Source: Epiperipatus broadwayi (taxonomy: Eukaryota; Onychophora; Udeonychophora; Euonychophora; Peripatidae). From it: DNA of 64,000 nucleotides. Made by a program: the position numbers and the translations under genes. Under the pieces are notes generated by a model that was not told where the DNA came from, searched no databases, and worked only from the letters and a program-made list of their open reading frames with translations. Where the stretch lies: positions 310,001-374,000 of the forward strand of contig JAQFVV010012535.1 of the NCBI GenBank assembly GCA_028023455.1, given 5' to 3'. Of this stretch, positions 36,411 to 46,456 are shown in pieces (position 1 is the stretch's first letter; every line of letters begins with the position of its first letter).

Positions 36411-36441
36411 AAAGTTATACTTTAACTTCATATATATATAT
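36411..36441. repeat. Left target-site duplication of Penelope-like element D
   Basis: 31 bp running AAAGTTATACTTTAACTTCA plus a TA tract, identical to 40970-41000. The exact end is blurred by the TA tract. Confidence 0.85.
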
Positions 36442-36555
36442 GTAAATTATTAATCAATGTCTGTATTCCAATTATAATAAAATATATATAATTATTCAAA
36501 ACAATACAATAATTAATACAGTAACAATATTTTAAACAAATATATACCAATTTAA

Positions 36556-36595
36556 TAGAAGTACTTTCAACTATCTATGTAGTCGTTGTCAACTA
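36556..36595 (-). ncRNA. Hammerhead-ribozyme-like motif, element D inverted copy
   Basis: Same 40-nt fold as at 38170-38209, minus strand: TAG/CTA, core TTGACAA plus extra C, GACTA/TAGTT, GAAA, AG-TA-CT, T. Confidence 0.6.
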
Positions 36596-36654
36596 GACTC
36601 AAATTGTATTAGAAAAAACCGTTACAAATGTAAACAAAAGCAATACGTCATACA

Positions 36655-37716
36655 TCAATTTCCCCACAATTCATTAATTTTTATATTGGCTGTCTGTCTA
36701 TTTATCAACTGTTGCTTTTCACTTTTTATTAACATAGCTTCTTTAATTTTGCGTTTATTATTATTTCTTTCAATACACAGAATTTTAACTTTATTAAAAT
36801 CAAAATCAAAACCATAATTACATGTTACATTATGATCAAAAAATACTGATGGTGATACATCATCATTTCTAACATTCTCTTGTCTTGATTTTTGCACTCG
36901 TTTATATAAAAACAAATGCTCCCTTGATCTTTTCTCCAATGTACATCGAGATTCCCCAATATATGCCTTTCCACAAAAACATAGCCATTTATATATTGCA
37001 CAACTTTGATTTAAAATACCACACCTATTTTTTGAATTATTTATTAATCTATTTAAATTAGGAGTAGTATAAAATGCAACTCGACATATATTTTTATATA
37101 TCTGTTTTATAAATTTAACCTGTTCATTACAAATAAATGGTATTGATATCCAAGTATATTTTATTTTATCAATATCTATAGCATCTAAAATATTTCTATT
37201 ATTATTAAACTTAGTAACAATATTATAAATTAATTTATGATCATATCCAACATTTAACAAATCCATAATAAATACATTTATGTTACTTATTTTATCAGAA
37301 CTATATTTACATAATTTATTATTCCTAAATAAAAATGATTTTAAACCGGATAATTTATGTGCTATTGGCACATTTGAATACCAAGGAATATATCCTCTTT
37401 TTTCAATATCTTTTATTACCATACAATAATCTAATTTATTTTTATTACGTGTAACTTTAATATCTAAATACTGAATTGACTTTTTTTCTTCAAAAGATTT
37501 ACTCCATTTTAAACCTTCTAAACTATTTAATTCATTGAATAATACATTTATAATATCTAAACTTCCACAAACGAAAACATCATCAACATACCTGTAATAA
37601 ATTTTAATACCTTGGCAATATATATTAGTATTAAGAATTATATCTTCATATCTTGATACCACAAAACTACATATTTGTGAAACTACAGGAAGTCCCATAG
37701 GCCATCCGTAATCCAT
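36655..37716 (-). CDS. PLE D inverted copy: intact RT palm to GIY-YIG frame (353 codons)
   Basis: The only long unbroken PLE frame in the window; it is open from the junction near 37799 to a stop at 36655. Order: MDYGWPMGLPVVSQICSFV (RT motif upstream of the catalytic box), YYRYVDDVFVCG (catalytic Asp pair), YLDIKVTRN, thumb/linker with WYSNVPIAHKLSGLKSFLF and a WISIPFICNEQVKFIKQIY block, then the GIY-YIG domain (IYKWLCFCGKAYIGES, LEKRSREH) and the post-nuclease region (VFFDHNVTCNYGFDFDFN, ending NRQTANIKINELW). It lacks the first RT motif and the N-terminal region, so it is not a complete enzyme. It keeps two A-run lengths that have each lost one base in the full copy. Confidence 0.85.
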   Translation of the reverse strand: MDYGWPMGLPVVSQICSFVVSRYEDIILNTNIYCQGIKIYYRYVDDVFVCGSLDIINVLFNELNSLEGLKWSKSFEEKKSIQYLDIKVTRNKNKLDYCMVIKDIEKRGYIPWYSNVPIAHKLSGLKSFLFRNNKLCKYSSDKISNINVFIMDLLNVGYDHKLIYNIVTKFNNNRNILDAIDIDKIKYTWISIPFICNEQVKFIKQIYKNICRVAFYTTPNLNRLINNSKNRCGILNQSCAIYKWLCFCGKAYIGESRCTLEKRSREHLFLYKRVQKSRQENVRNDDVSPSVFFDHNVTCNYGFDFDFNKVKILCIERNNNKRKIKEAMLIKSEKQQLINRQTANIKINELWGN

Positions 37717-37825
37717 TTTATAATAATTTTCATTAAATATAGCATATATATTTTTATCAATAAAATATAATACATCATTTACAAATTTTACTTTTTTAAC
37801 ATATATTGGGGAATCTCGATGTACA

Positions 37826-38110
37826 TTGGAGAAAAGATCAAGGGAGCATTTGTTATTATATAAACGAGTGCAAAAATCAAGACAAGAGAATGTTAGAAAT
37901 GATGATGTATCACCATCAGTATTTTTTGATCATAATGTAACATGTAATTATGGTTTTGATTTTGATTTTAATAAAGTTAAAATTCTGTGTATTGAAAGAA
38001 ATAATAATAAACGCAAAATTAAAGAAGCTATGTTAATAAAAAGTGAAAAGCAACAGTTGATAAATAGACAGACAGCCAATATAAAAATTAATGAATTGTG
38101 GGAAAATTGA
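37826..38110 (+). pseudogene. PLE D partial copy: end of GIY-YIG domain
   Basis: 94 codons from LEKRSREH to the stop at 38108-38110, practically identical to the C-terminus of the full copy. The YIGES strand lies just upstream at the junction. This is the coding part of the upstream pseudo-LTR and has no independent function. Confidence 0.85.
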
Positions 38111-38169
38111 TGTATGACGTATTGCTTTTGTTTACATTTGTAACGGTTTTTTCTAATACAATTTGAGTC

Positions 38170-38209
38170 TAGTTGACAACGACTACATAGATAGTTGAAA
38201 GTACTTCTA
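38170..38209 (+). ncRNA. Hammerhead-ribozyme-like motif, element D upstream pseudo-LTR
   Basis: Stem I TAG (38170-38172) with CTA (38207-38209). Core TTGACAA (38173-38179) plus extra C. Stem II GACTA (38181-38185) with TAGTT (38192-38196; one G-U pair), 6-nt loop. GAAA 38197-38200. Stem III A38200-G38201 with C38204-T38205. Predicted cleavage after T38206. The 3/8 pair is U-A. It lies 60 bases after the stop codon and directly before the open frame of the full copy. Confidence 0.62.
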
Positions 38210-38214
38210 TTAAA

Positions 38215-39642
38215 TTGGTATATATTTGTTTAAAATATTGTTACTGTATTAATTATTGTATTGTTTTGAATAATTATATATATTTTATTATAATTGGAAT
38301 ACAGACATTGATTAATAATTTACATATAATACGGTTATGTATTGAGTTACTTTTACTTTGGAATATAATACGGTTATTTATTGCTTTACGTTTAATTTGG
38401 AATATTAAAATTTTTAATATGGATAATCAAATTTGGATTTTACAAGAATGGAAGCGAGTGTCAATGAGAATAATACGTCTAAAAGGTAGATTGCAATTTT
38501 TATATAATTGTAAAATGAGTCATATTTTCCCAAACTGTTGCAACGTTAAAATAAATAAGGAATGTAATTTGCAAGATACTAAAATACAAGATATTAAAAT
38601 GATTATTTTACGGAATATAATAAGTCAATGCAAATGTTTTTTGTTTAATCAGCGTAAATATTTAAAGTGTTTAAATTATTTTATTAATCTTCATGATGTT
38701 GATGAATGGTTTAATTATAAAAGTCGATGTCAATATTATTTGAATAACTACTATATAAAAATTTATAAAAAATTTAATCGTAAAATTACGTTTCTATATA
38801 ATAAAAATGTAAATAGGAGAAAAAATAGTAACTATGTCAATTTATCTAACATGGATATTGATTTTCAACAAGAATATATTTTGAATTATGGTTCTAAATA
38901 CGTTGGTGGTATGTGGGTGGATTGTAATTTAGAGTTAAAAGCTGCTGTTGAACATTCTTTTAGTGTAATTAAATGTTCTCCTGAAATATCAAAGGAATTA
39001 ATACAAAAAGTGAATGTTAAGAAATTTAAAAATAGAACTAATTGCAATTGGAATTCGCATATATTTAGATTTAAAAACTTTCTTCATGATAACGATCTTG
39101 TTTGTTTAAAAGAAGATAAGGGGTTAAGGTTATGTCTTATGTCAAAACTTGATTACTACGATAAAGTTTTAATTCAAATGGAAAAGCTTAAATTTAAACA
39201 AGTTGGAAAAATAAACATTGAAAATTTACGTGTAAAGTTTATTGATGATATTTTAAAAAAAGCTAAAAAGAATAAATATATAGATGCTCATACGTATTAT
39301 CGTCTTTATCCATCTGCTGCAATTTGTCCTAGAATTTTTTCGAATATTAAACTACATAAACAAGATAAACCTTTAAGATTAATGATTGACTTTGGCGGAT
39401 CATTTTACTATGAAACCTGTAGATTTATAGAAACATTATTAAAAGATGTTCTTGGATTTGGAAAATATACTATTAATTCATCGTTTGATTTTGTAAAGAA
39501 AATTCAAAATATTAATATTAATAATAATGATAGTATTTGTACATTTGATATATGTGAGATGTACGGTTCAATAGATAGATTAAAATCTATAAAAATTATA
39601 TTAGATGCTTTAAGGTTAAAAAAAGTTGATGTTAAAAAGTAA
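38215..39642 (+). pseudogene. PLE D full copy: N-terminal region and first RT motifs
   Basis: 475-codon frame. The first 68 residues are hydrophobic and AT-biased and overlap the pseudo-LTR, so the Met at 38419 (MDNQIWILQEWKRVSMRIIR) is the likelier start. A long N-terminal region without recognised domain is followed by the PLE core: LVCLKEDKGLRLCLMSK, HTYYRLYPSAAICPRIF, KPLRLMIDFGG and TFDICEMYGSIDRLKS (RT motif with the first catalytic Asp). The frame ends at TAA 39640-39642 because an A run at 39634-39638 has five A where the inverted copy has six. The protein is a reverse transcriptase of the Penelope type, related to telomerase. Confidence 0.85.
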
Positions 39643-39713
39643 AATTTGTAAATGATGTATTATATTTTATTGATAAAAATATATATGCTATATTTAATGA
39701 AAATTATTATAAA

Positions 39714-39965
39714 ATGGATTACGGATGGCCTATGGGACTTCCTGTAGTTTCACAAATATGTAGTTTTGTGGTATCAAGATATGAAGATATAATTCTTAAT
39801 ACTAATATATATTGCCAAGGTATTAAAATTTATTACAGGTATGTTGATGATGTTTTCGTTTGTGGAAGTTTAGATATTATAAATGTATTATTCAATGAAT
39901 TAAATAGTTTAGAAGGTTTAAAATGGAGTAAATCTTTTGAAGAAAAAAGTCAATTCAGTATTTAG
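39714..39965 (+). pseudogene. PLE D full copy: RT palm with catalytic YVDD
   Basis: Continues the previous frame after the 1-nt deletion: MDYGWPMGLPVVSQICSFV then YYRYVDDVFVCG. It breaks again at an A run (39943-39948) that has six A where the inverted copy has seven. Both breaks are single-base losses in homopolymers, so they are either recent mutations or base-calling errors. Confidence 0.88.
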
Positions 39966-40006
39966 ATATTAAAGTTACACGTAATAAAAATAAATTAGAT
40001 TATTGT

Positions 40007-40774
40007 ATGGTAATAAAAGATATTGAAAAAAGAGGATATATTCCTTGGTATTCAAATGTGCCAATTGCACATAAATTATCCAGTTTAAAATCATTTTTAT
40101 TTAGGAATAATAAATTATGTAAATATAGTTCTGATAAAATAAGTAACATAAATGTATTTATTATGGATTTGTTAAATGTTGGATATGATCATAAATTAAT
40201 TTATAATATTGTTACTAAGTTTAATAATAATAGAAATATTTTAGATGCTATAGATATTGATAAAATAAAATATACTTGGATATCAATACCATTTATTTGT
40301 AATGAACAGGTTAAATTTATAAAACAGATATATAAAAATATATGTCGAGTTGCATTTTATACTACTCCTAATTTAAATAGATTAATAAATAATTCAAAAA
40401 ATAGGTGTGGTATTTTAAATCAAAGTTGTGCAATATATAAATGGCTATGTTTTTGTGGAAAGGCATATATTGGGGAATCTCGATGTACATTGGAGAAAAG
40501 ATCAAGGGAGCATTTGTTATTATATAAACGAGTGCAAAAATCAAGACAAGAGAATGTTAGAAATGATGATGTATCACCATCAGTATTTTTTGATCATAAT
40601 GTAACATGTAATTATGGTTTTGATTTTGATTTTAATAAAGTTAAAATTCTGTGTATTGAAAGAAATAATAATAAACGCAAAATTAAAGAAGCTATGTTAA
40701 TAAAAAGTGAAAAGCAACAGTTGATAAATAGACAGACAGCCAATATAAAAATTAATGAATTGTGGGAAAATTGA
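40007..40774 (+). pseudogene. PLE D full copy: RT thumb, linker and GIY-YIG endonuclease
   Basis: 255 codons: IPWYSNVPIAHKLSSLKSFL, WISIPFICNEQVKFIKQIY, the GIY-YIG strands (IYKW...AYIGES), LEKRSREH and the post-nuclease segment ending NELWEN. Almost identical to the inverted copy, with only a few substitutions (for example Gly to Ser in HKLSGL). The 3' end carries the hammerhead-like motif at 40834. Confidence 0.88.
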
Positions 40775-40934
40775 TGTATGACGTATTGCTTTTGTTTACA
40801 TTTGTAACGGTTTTTTCTAATACAATTTGAGTCTAGTTGACAACGACTACATAGATAGTTGAAAGTACTTCTATTAAATTGGTATATATTTGTTTAAAAT
40901 ATTGTTACTGTATTAATTATTGTATTGTTTTGAA

Positions 40935-40944
<10 letters not shown>
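40465..40944 (+). repeat. Downstream pseudo-LTR of element D
   Basis: Direct counterpart of 37801-38280 (offset 2,664 bp). It ends in a (TA)n run and then the target-site duplication. Confidence 0.88.
40834..40873 (+). ncRNA. Hammerhead-ribozyme-like motif, element D downstream pseudo-LTR
   Basis: Identical in all core positions to 38170-38209. Predicted cleavage after T40870, exactly 2,664 bases from the upstream site. Confidence 0.62.
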
Positions 40945-40969
<25 letters not shown>

Positions 40970-40972
<3 letters not shown>

Positions 40973-41000
40973 GTTATACTTTAACTTCATATATATATAT
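40970..41000. repeat. Right target-site duplication of element D
   Basis: Same 31 bp as 36411-36441. Confidence 0.85.
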
Positions 41001-41009
41001 ATAAGTTTT

Positions 41010-41135
41010 TAATTCATCATACATTCTTGAAACATATGACCAAAAACATGTAGAAAGATAAATGATATACAAGATGTACATTTCATGCTGAATACATATT
41101 GATCAGTTTGAGCAGATGACAATTTGTTACACATA
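41010..41135. repeat. Diverged fragment of the 16-18 kb repeat unit
   Basis: 'AAATGATATACAAGATGTACAT' followed by TTTCATGCTGAATACATATT and GATCAG parallels the CATGTG..AAATGATCTC..TACATATTTTGTGCTGAACC order of the units at 16030-18060. Confidence 0.4.
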
Positions 41136-41139
41136 ACTC

Positions 41140-42072
41140 ATGGTTTATTTAGTATTATATAGCAACTAATGAAAGTTTTATTACAAGTATCAAAATTTCT
41201 TCACTCACAACTTTTACACAAACCACTTCATAGCATTATATTAAAAATTATTACTGATCATTTATTAAACTAACTATTATCTCTAAATCAATTATATTGT
41301 TTAATTCTCACTTAATTATAAACAGCTGATATTTTTTGACTATGTTGACAATTTCAATAACTTTCACTATAACAACTTTACACAAAGTAAAAGCACATTT
41401 TTATTTCTTTTTAATACTTGGTGAAGAGATGTATACCCCTTTGCACTGTAATATATTTTCATGTTTTGTTGCTATCATTGTATTCGTTTTGCAAAAGTAT
41501 ATGCATATGCTTCATGAAGCCAGTTATTTTTCTATTATGATATATTATCTATCTGAATACTTAAAACTTCATAATCATGGCATTCTTATTTCACTGTTTT
41601 TTATATAATATTTATTATTATATTTTTGTAATTATCTTTAAAATGTGGATTCTTTCACCTTCCTGATTTAGTCATCATAATTTTAGATAAATTATAATGT
41701 GGTGTCCATTTTCTCTATTGTAATCCCAAAAAATGGAATTATATTTGGGATTTTCTTTGGTGTGTTTGTGTAAATATTTATGCTTTACAATTTTGATGAT
41801 TTGAGCTCTGAATTCACCTTAATATATCAATGTGCATTTTTAAGTCATTTTGATCTCATATCCTATTTGTGGGATAGCATTTTTTGATAATCAATTAGTG
41901 GTTTAAGACTGGTTGGGTTTGAAAGCTCATATATGTTTGCTTATGGATAAGATCTTCTTATTTTGTCACTCACTGGAAGAAATCTAGTAGACCCAATTAA
42001 AATCCATTTCATCGAAGAGGTATTGTGATACTATTTTCAGTCATAATTAAACAGTAACCATACCATACACAC

Positions 42073-42076
<4 letters not shown>
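41140..42076. other. AT-rich sequence without recognised features
   Basis: A 90-codon open frame at 41336-41608 is hydrophobic and matches nothing I recognise; no start or splice support. Confidence 0.4.
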
Positions 42077-42111
<35 letters not shown>

Positions 42112-42140
42112 TTTGTTTATATATATATATATATATATTA
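42077..42140. repeat. (TA)n microsatellites, two tracts
   Basis: Two TA tracts separated by TAGTTTGTTTA, which recurs after the second tract. Confidence 0.85.
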
Positions 42141-43820
42141 GTTTGTTTAAATATTTCGAACCTTAACTAATATAATATATGCATATAGTAGCATTTTATA
42201 AAGATTTTTACATTAAATAATAAAGAGCTCTTAAATAGGAAGAGTGTAAAATAAAGTTCGAACTGGCCAGAAAGTTTAACGTTCATTATAGAAATATATT
42301 ACCCCTTCCGCTGGTCCTTAAGTTACACCTCCAAGTTGTTGAAAACGTAGGCATTATTGGTTGACTACTGGAACAGTATTTTAGTAGCTTTCATAATTTT
42401 AGCAGAATGATCGGTCCGGAAAAAGGTTCAGCAGCTCCATTGAAGATTTCTCAGGACTTTAGGAACCATAGCCAGATTCCTGATGTTCTAGCCCTCTATC
42501 ATGATGAAATCCAATTTTTTATACGCACAGAGTTCACTGCACTACTCTAGAACAAAGCTAGTCTCCTTTTTTTCTTTACTTTTCAGGGCTATATATCTAC
42601 TATTCACTGATGCCTCCGGCTAGCGCTCATTTTGTTATCAATCTCGTTTTTTTTATAATTAGTTGTTTTCAGAAACATTCCTTCGATAAGGCTTTCAAAC
42701 TAATTTTTGAATTCCTTTCCTAATTAGAAAATGAATTCTTAAAGTCTGAAATGATTTTAATTAAAAATTGAATTCTTATCTTTTTTTTATTAATAAAACT
42801 TTACTGTTGTTTTTGAGAATTTGAAAGCCCTTGGAAGGAATGTAACTTTTAATCACAAAACTTTACAAATTATTTAAAAGTAAAAAAAAACAAGTATTCC
42901 CGACGCAATGAAACTTTCGAACAATTATATACATTTAATATTTACAAATATATATACGCACAATCCACGCAATTTAATATATATAAATTCATGAATATTT
43001 TATCATGAATTTATTTAGAGAATTGATCCAATTTAAACTAAACTAATTAATTTTACTACGTATTTGAAACAAGTTATTCATTACGGAAATTAGCGTGGAT
43101 TGAACGTATAAAGCCCCATTGCATCAGAAATTTAAGGTTAGTATTAGGGTAAATAACATGAAGCTAGGATCGAACTCAGATCCGACTGCTTCAATATATG
43201 TATTACATGCCCTATATTTATAGACTTCTGATGTATTTTAATTATCGGAATTCATAATTTGTTGTTTTTAACCAATATAGCCAAATAGTTTATACCAATC
43301 AGGTCTTACAATTTTTGAGCACTGGAAGTACCAGTCACAATTAAATTATGACTCATGGACTTTTTTTTTATTCCCAAATCCTTCATTCTTTTATTACATT
43401 TTCCTGTTTTACTCATGTATTTTTCCACCAGGTAACAGAAGAGATATTACTTTGAAAAAATATATGAAAAATTAAAAGATCAGATTTGACATCTCGAGAT
43501 GATGAAACAAGTATATCTTTAAAAAACTGTAGAATTCTGGTATAAAAATAGACATTTTATGAGAGGCCAAAATTTTTTTTAAAATATTACAATAAAGTCA
43601 GTTGAATTTGGTTAATTTCGATGTTTCAAGAATGAGTACTTATTTATTAATTCTGCTGTGACACTTCAAATACATATCAGTACACCAATAACTTAAAAAT
43701 CTTGTCATTTTATTAAATAACATACATGGGAACTTCTGATAAATCTAAGTGATAAATTTTTTAGAGTGGACCCTGGGTATTTCACAACATTTTTTCAAGG
43801 TTAAAAAGTTAGTTATAGTA
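42141..43820. other. Intergenic sequence with a GC-richer island and a tRNA-like fragment
   Basis: 42240-42660 is less AT-rich and not recognisable. On the minus strand near 43135-43215 the sequence has a B-box-like GAGTTCGATCC preceded by GCAGTCGGATCT, suggesting a decayed tRNA-derived SINE of a different family. No gene seen. Confidence 0.35.
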
Positions 43821-44215
43821 GCAAATACTCCATACAGGTTTGTGCATAAAATCCTTATCTAGTGCCTGATCATCCAATAACCCAGACAATTTTTTAGCTT
43901 GTAGTTTTCCTTAGTGAGAGCCTTGGATTTGAGAGCACTACACATAGATATTAGAATCTAATGCAACTCTCCAGCAGCCACCTTTTACCCATTTGGTAAA
44001 CTATTATGCTAGGACCCCAAGATGAAAACACAATAATGTTTTCAATAAAAGCTTATTTACTTGTATAATCATATATGTCTGAACTCAGTTCAGCATTTAT
44101 ACATTTTGGTGTCTTTGGTTTTTCAAGACCACCGTCACCATGATTATACTATATGCAGGATAAATATGAAATCATCAAAACATCACATGTTCACTATTTC
44201 ATAAGCTTACACAGG

Positions 44216-44411
44216 ATGTTAATAGTAACATAAAACTCTCCATACAGTATTGTCCCCAAGTGCAAACCTTCATAATTAATGGATGCAAATAGGTTTGTTA
44301 TGAAATTCCCTATCTAGGGCCTACTCATCCAGTATCCCCAGACTATTGATTACAACACTTGCACTTGGTATCAGTACTGTGTGGAGAGTTTTCTATTGTC
44401 ATTAACAGCAT
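44216..44411. mobile_element. Short inverted-repeat element (MITE-like)
   Basis: The left end GTTAATAGTAACATAAAACT continues to CTCCATACAGTATTG and CCAAGTGCAA. The right end is its imperfect reverse complement (TTGCACTTGG, CAGTACTGTGTGGAGAGTTTT, ATTGTCATTAAC). Length about 195 bp. A related CTCTATACAGTAGTGCC fragment is at 53228-53260, and the interior resembles 14060-14200 and 43827-43930. Confidence 0.55.
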
Positions 44412-45334
44412 GTGTACACATATAAAATGATGATTATATAATGTTATGATGGTTAGAAAGTTATCAATACGTATGTGACATGTCTCAGCAGTTCTAATCA
44501 GGTACACTAATCCATCAGACTAATATTAAAGCTGAACAAGTAAATTTTAACACTATGAAAAGTATAAATTTGTACACAAAATAATAAAGACTTTATGATA
44601 CTAAAAAACAAGTAGTTGCGGCTTTATAATATGGCATTCTGATGTCAGAAACTCTCTCCTTCTTCCACTGGATAAAGATATGGCATTCTGCCACCACAAA
44701 CACAGGTAACAATTTCCAAATTTTACTTAAAAATTAAAAAATATTACATATATTAATTCTGGCAAAAACTTATAAAATGGATATTAAAGGAAAATTAACT
44801 AAAACATACTATATATATATATATATATTGTAACGGAATATAATATCCCGTCACATTATTTTAAAATTAAAATAAAAGATCATACATAAAAATTGATTTA
44901 TTAAAAAGAAAAAAACTTAACTTAAAAACTGAAATTTAAAAACTATTTAATGTGTGTATATATATATAGATCGCATGATGGACAACTTTAAAAACTTTTA
45001 AAAAAATTAAAATATTTGAAAATAATTTTTTTGTAAAAAAGTAAAGATATAAAGATTTGATATTTTTGAAAATAGAAATGATGTTGATTTCTATAATCTT
45101 AGAAAATGGAAATGATTGTCTTATTAATTAAATGATTGTTCAAAATCAAACTGGCCCTTGAGGCATTTAAAATAAATTAAAAGGTCAGATAAGAGAGTAC
45201 AAAGAAATTAAATGACCAATGCAAACACTAGAAATGTCAGCATGGACTGTAATTGAAACACGAATGGATTAGTGACATCTTGCTCTTTGAATCCGAAGAT
45301 TGGATGATAAGAGACTAATAAAAATATAAAAGCC
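44412..45334. other. AT-rich sequence, dispersed repeat fragments
   Basis: 44451-44530 resembles 52450-52530 (GGTTAGAAA.TTATCAA and CAGCAG..T), and 44600-44780 resembles 51475-51620 (GGTAACAATTTCCAA versus GGCAACAATTGCCAA, then a shared TACATATATTAA). No gene. Confidence 0.35.
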
Positions 45335-45699
45335 TGTAGAATACAGAGATGTTGACTCTAGAAATGTCCAGTTATACAAGAACGGGAAAAAAGACGAGAA
45401 GAGGAGAAACCAAGATGGTGTAACGTATAGCCACACGTAGAACCAAATGTCTTATTTTTCATTTGCCGTGAGTAATAGAACTTTTCTTTGAAGAGACATC
45501 AATCATATGTATACTTTTGATTTTGTTGCTGTTTTTCTTCCCGCACATTTTGCTATCTTAACCATAGACATTTTTTTTTGTATAATAACACATAACGTGT
45601 AACTAATAAACTACCTTTGGAAAAAAAAAACTGTCTCTGACTCTTAAGTTAATAAATTGTGGTTTCAACTGAGATCGTTAACTTCCTGAAAACACTACA
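45335..45699 (+). repeat. 5' LTR of Ty3/gypsy element
   Basis: 365 bp from TGTAGAATAC to ...AACACTACA, about 90-95 percent identical by eye to 49495-49850. It contains AATAAAC as a possible polyadenylation signal. Flanking base triplet GCC before the 5' LTR and after the 3' LTR may be part of a short target-site duplication. Confidence 0.85.
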
Positions 45700-45701
45700 G
45701 A

Positions 45702-45719
45702 TGGCGCAGTCGACAGGAT
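45702..45719 (+). other. Primer-binding site, probably tRNA-Ser
   Basis: TGGCGCAGTCGACAGGAT begins two bases after the 5' LTR. Its complement ends ...CGACTGCGCCA, the CCA-ended acceptor arm of animal serine tRNAs beginning GCAGTCG; related gypsy elements also use tRNA-Ser. Confidence 0.65.
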
Positions 45720-45784
45720 GTTAGATCAGAGATTGTTTTTTTGTGCGTGATTTGGAAAAGGAATAGATCAGAAGAGATATAAAA

Positions 45785-46456
45785 ATGGCAGTACCCTCAC
45801 ACATATTAAGAGATTTCGAAATTGGAAACCCAGCAAAATGGACCCTCTACGTCGAACAAATAGAAAGATATATGAGATTAAATAAAGTCGAGAATGATGA
45901 AACAAAAATCTCGACATTGTTGTATTTTGCCGGAATAGACGTAGTTCAGATTGCTAAACAGTTGGCTGAGAACAAAACTCTGGAGCAAATACCGTATAAG
46001 CTATTAGTTGAAAAACTCACAAATTATTTTCAACCAGCAATTACAAAAAGAGTCGCTCGTTTGAGATTCAGAATGAGAAAACAGAACACACATGAAAGTT
46101 ATTCGGAATATAACCTCGCATTGCGGACATTAGCACGAGACTGTGCATTCTCAGACATGGATGACATGCTCCTAGATCAGTTCCTATACGGCATGATGGA
46201 CCACAATCTGAGAAAACAACTACTCAGTGAAACAGAGATTGATTATAAAGCAGCGATTGCGAAATGTGTGGCTCACGAGACACTAGTGACTAATGCAAAG
46301 GAATTTCAAGAGGGAGTCCAAGAAAAAAATTATACGACAAATGTACATAAACTAGAACCAATGGAAACACAACCACAGATGTCGAGAGAGTCTTTGAGCT
46401 GTTATTGTTGTGGTATGAAAGGACACGTGACAGAAGTGATAAGAGAATGGAAGTGA
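45785..46456 (+). pseudogene. gag-like structural protein
   Basis: 223 codons starting shortly after the primer-binding site. It is a helical capsid-like region (YVEQIERYMRLNKV, then YFQPAITKRVARLRFRMRKQ and SYSEYNLALRTLARDC, typical of gypsy Gag). It ends in a zinc-knuckle start C-x2-C-x4-H (CYCCGMKGH) whose last Cys is missing because a deletion or frame change cuts it. The frame runs into the protease frame with overlap. It would form the particle and package the RNA. Confidence 0.85.

Larger units (their letters stand above)
37801..38280 (+). repeat. Upstream pseudo-LTR of element D
   Basis: Near-identical direct copy of 40465-40944: end of the GIY-YIG domain, stop codon, hammerhead-like motif and 3' untranslated sequence, placed directly before the full copy. 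Confidence 0.88.
36442..40969. mobile_element. Composite Penelope-like element D
   Basis: One insertion flanked by a 31-bp duplication. It is built of an inverted partial copy (36442 to about 37802, minus), a direct partial copy (about 37800-38280) and a nearly full copy (38281-40944) that ends in a (TA)n tract. The direct partial copy and the 3' end of the full copy are near-identical over about 480 bp, 2,664 bp apart, and form the pseudo-LTRs typical of PLEs. The inverted and direct partial copies meet at 37800-37802, where CAT is shared by both. The inverted copy extends past the 3' end into sequence found at the start of the full copy (38281-38330), showing that its template was a tandem transcript. 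Confidence 0.9.
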
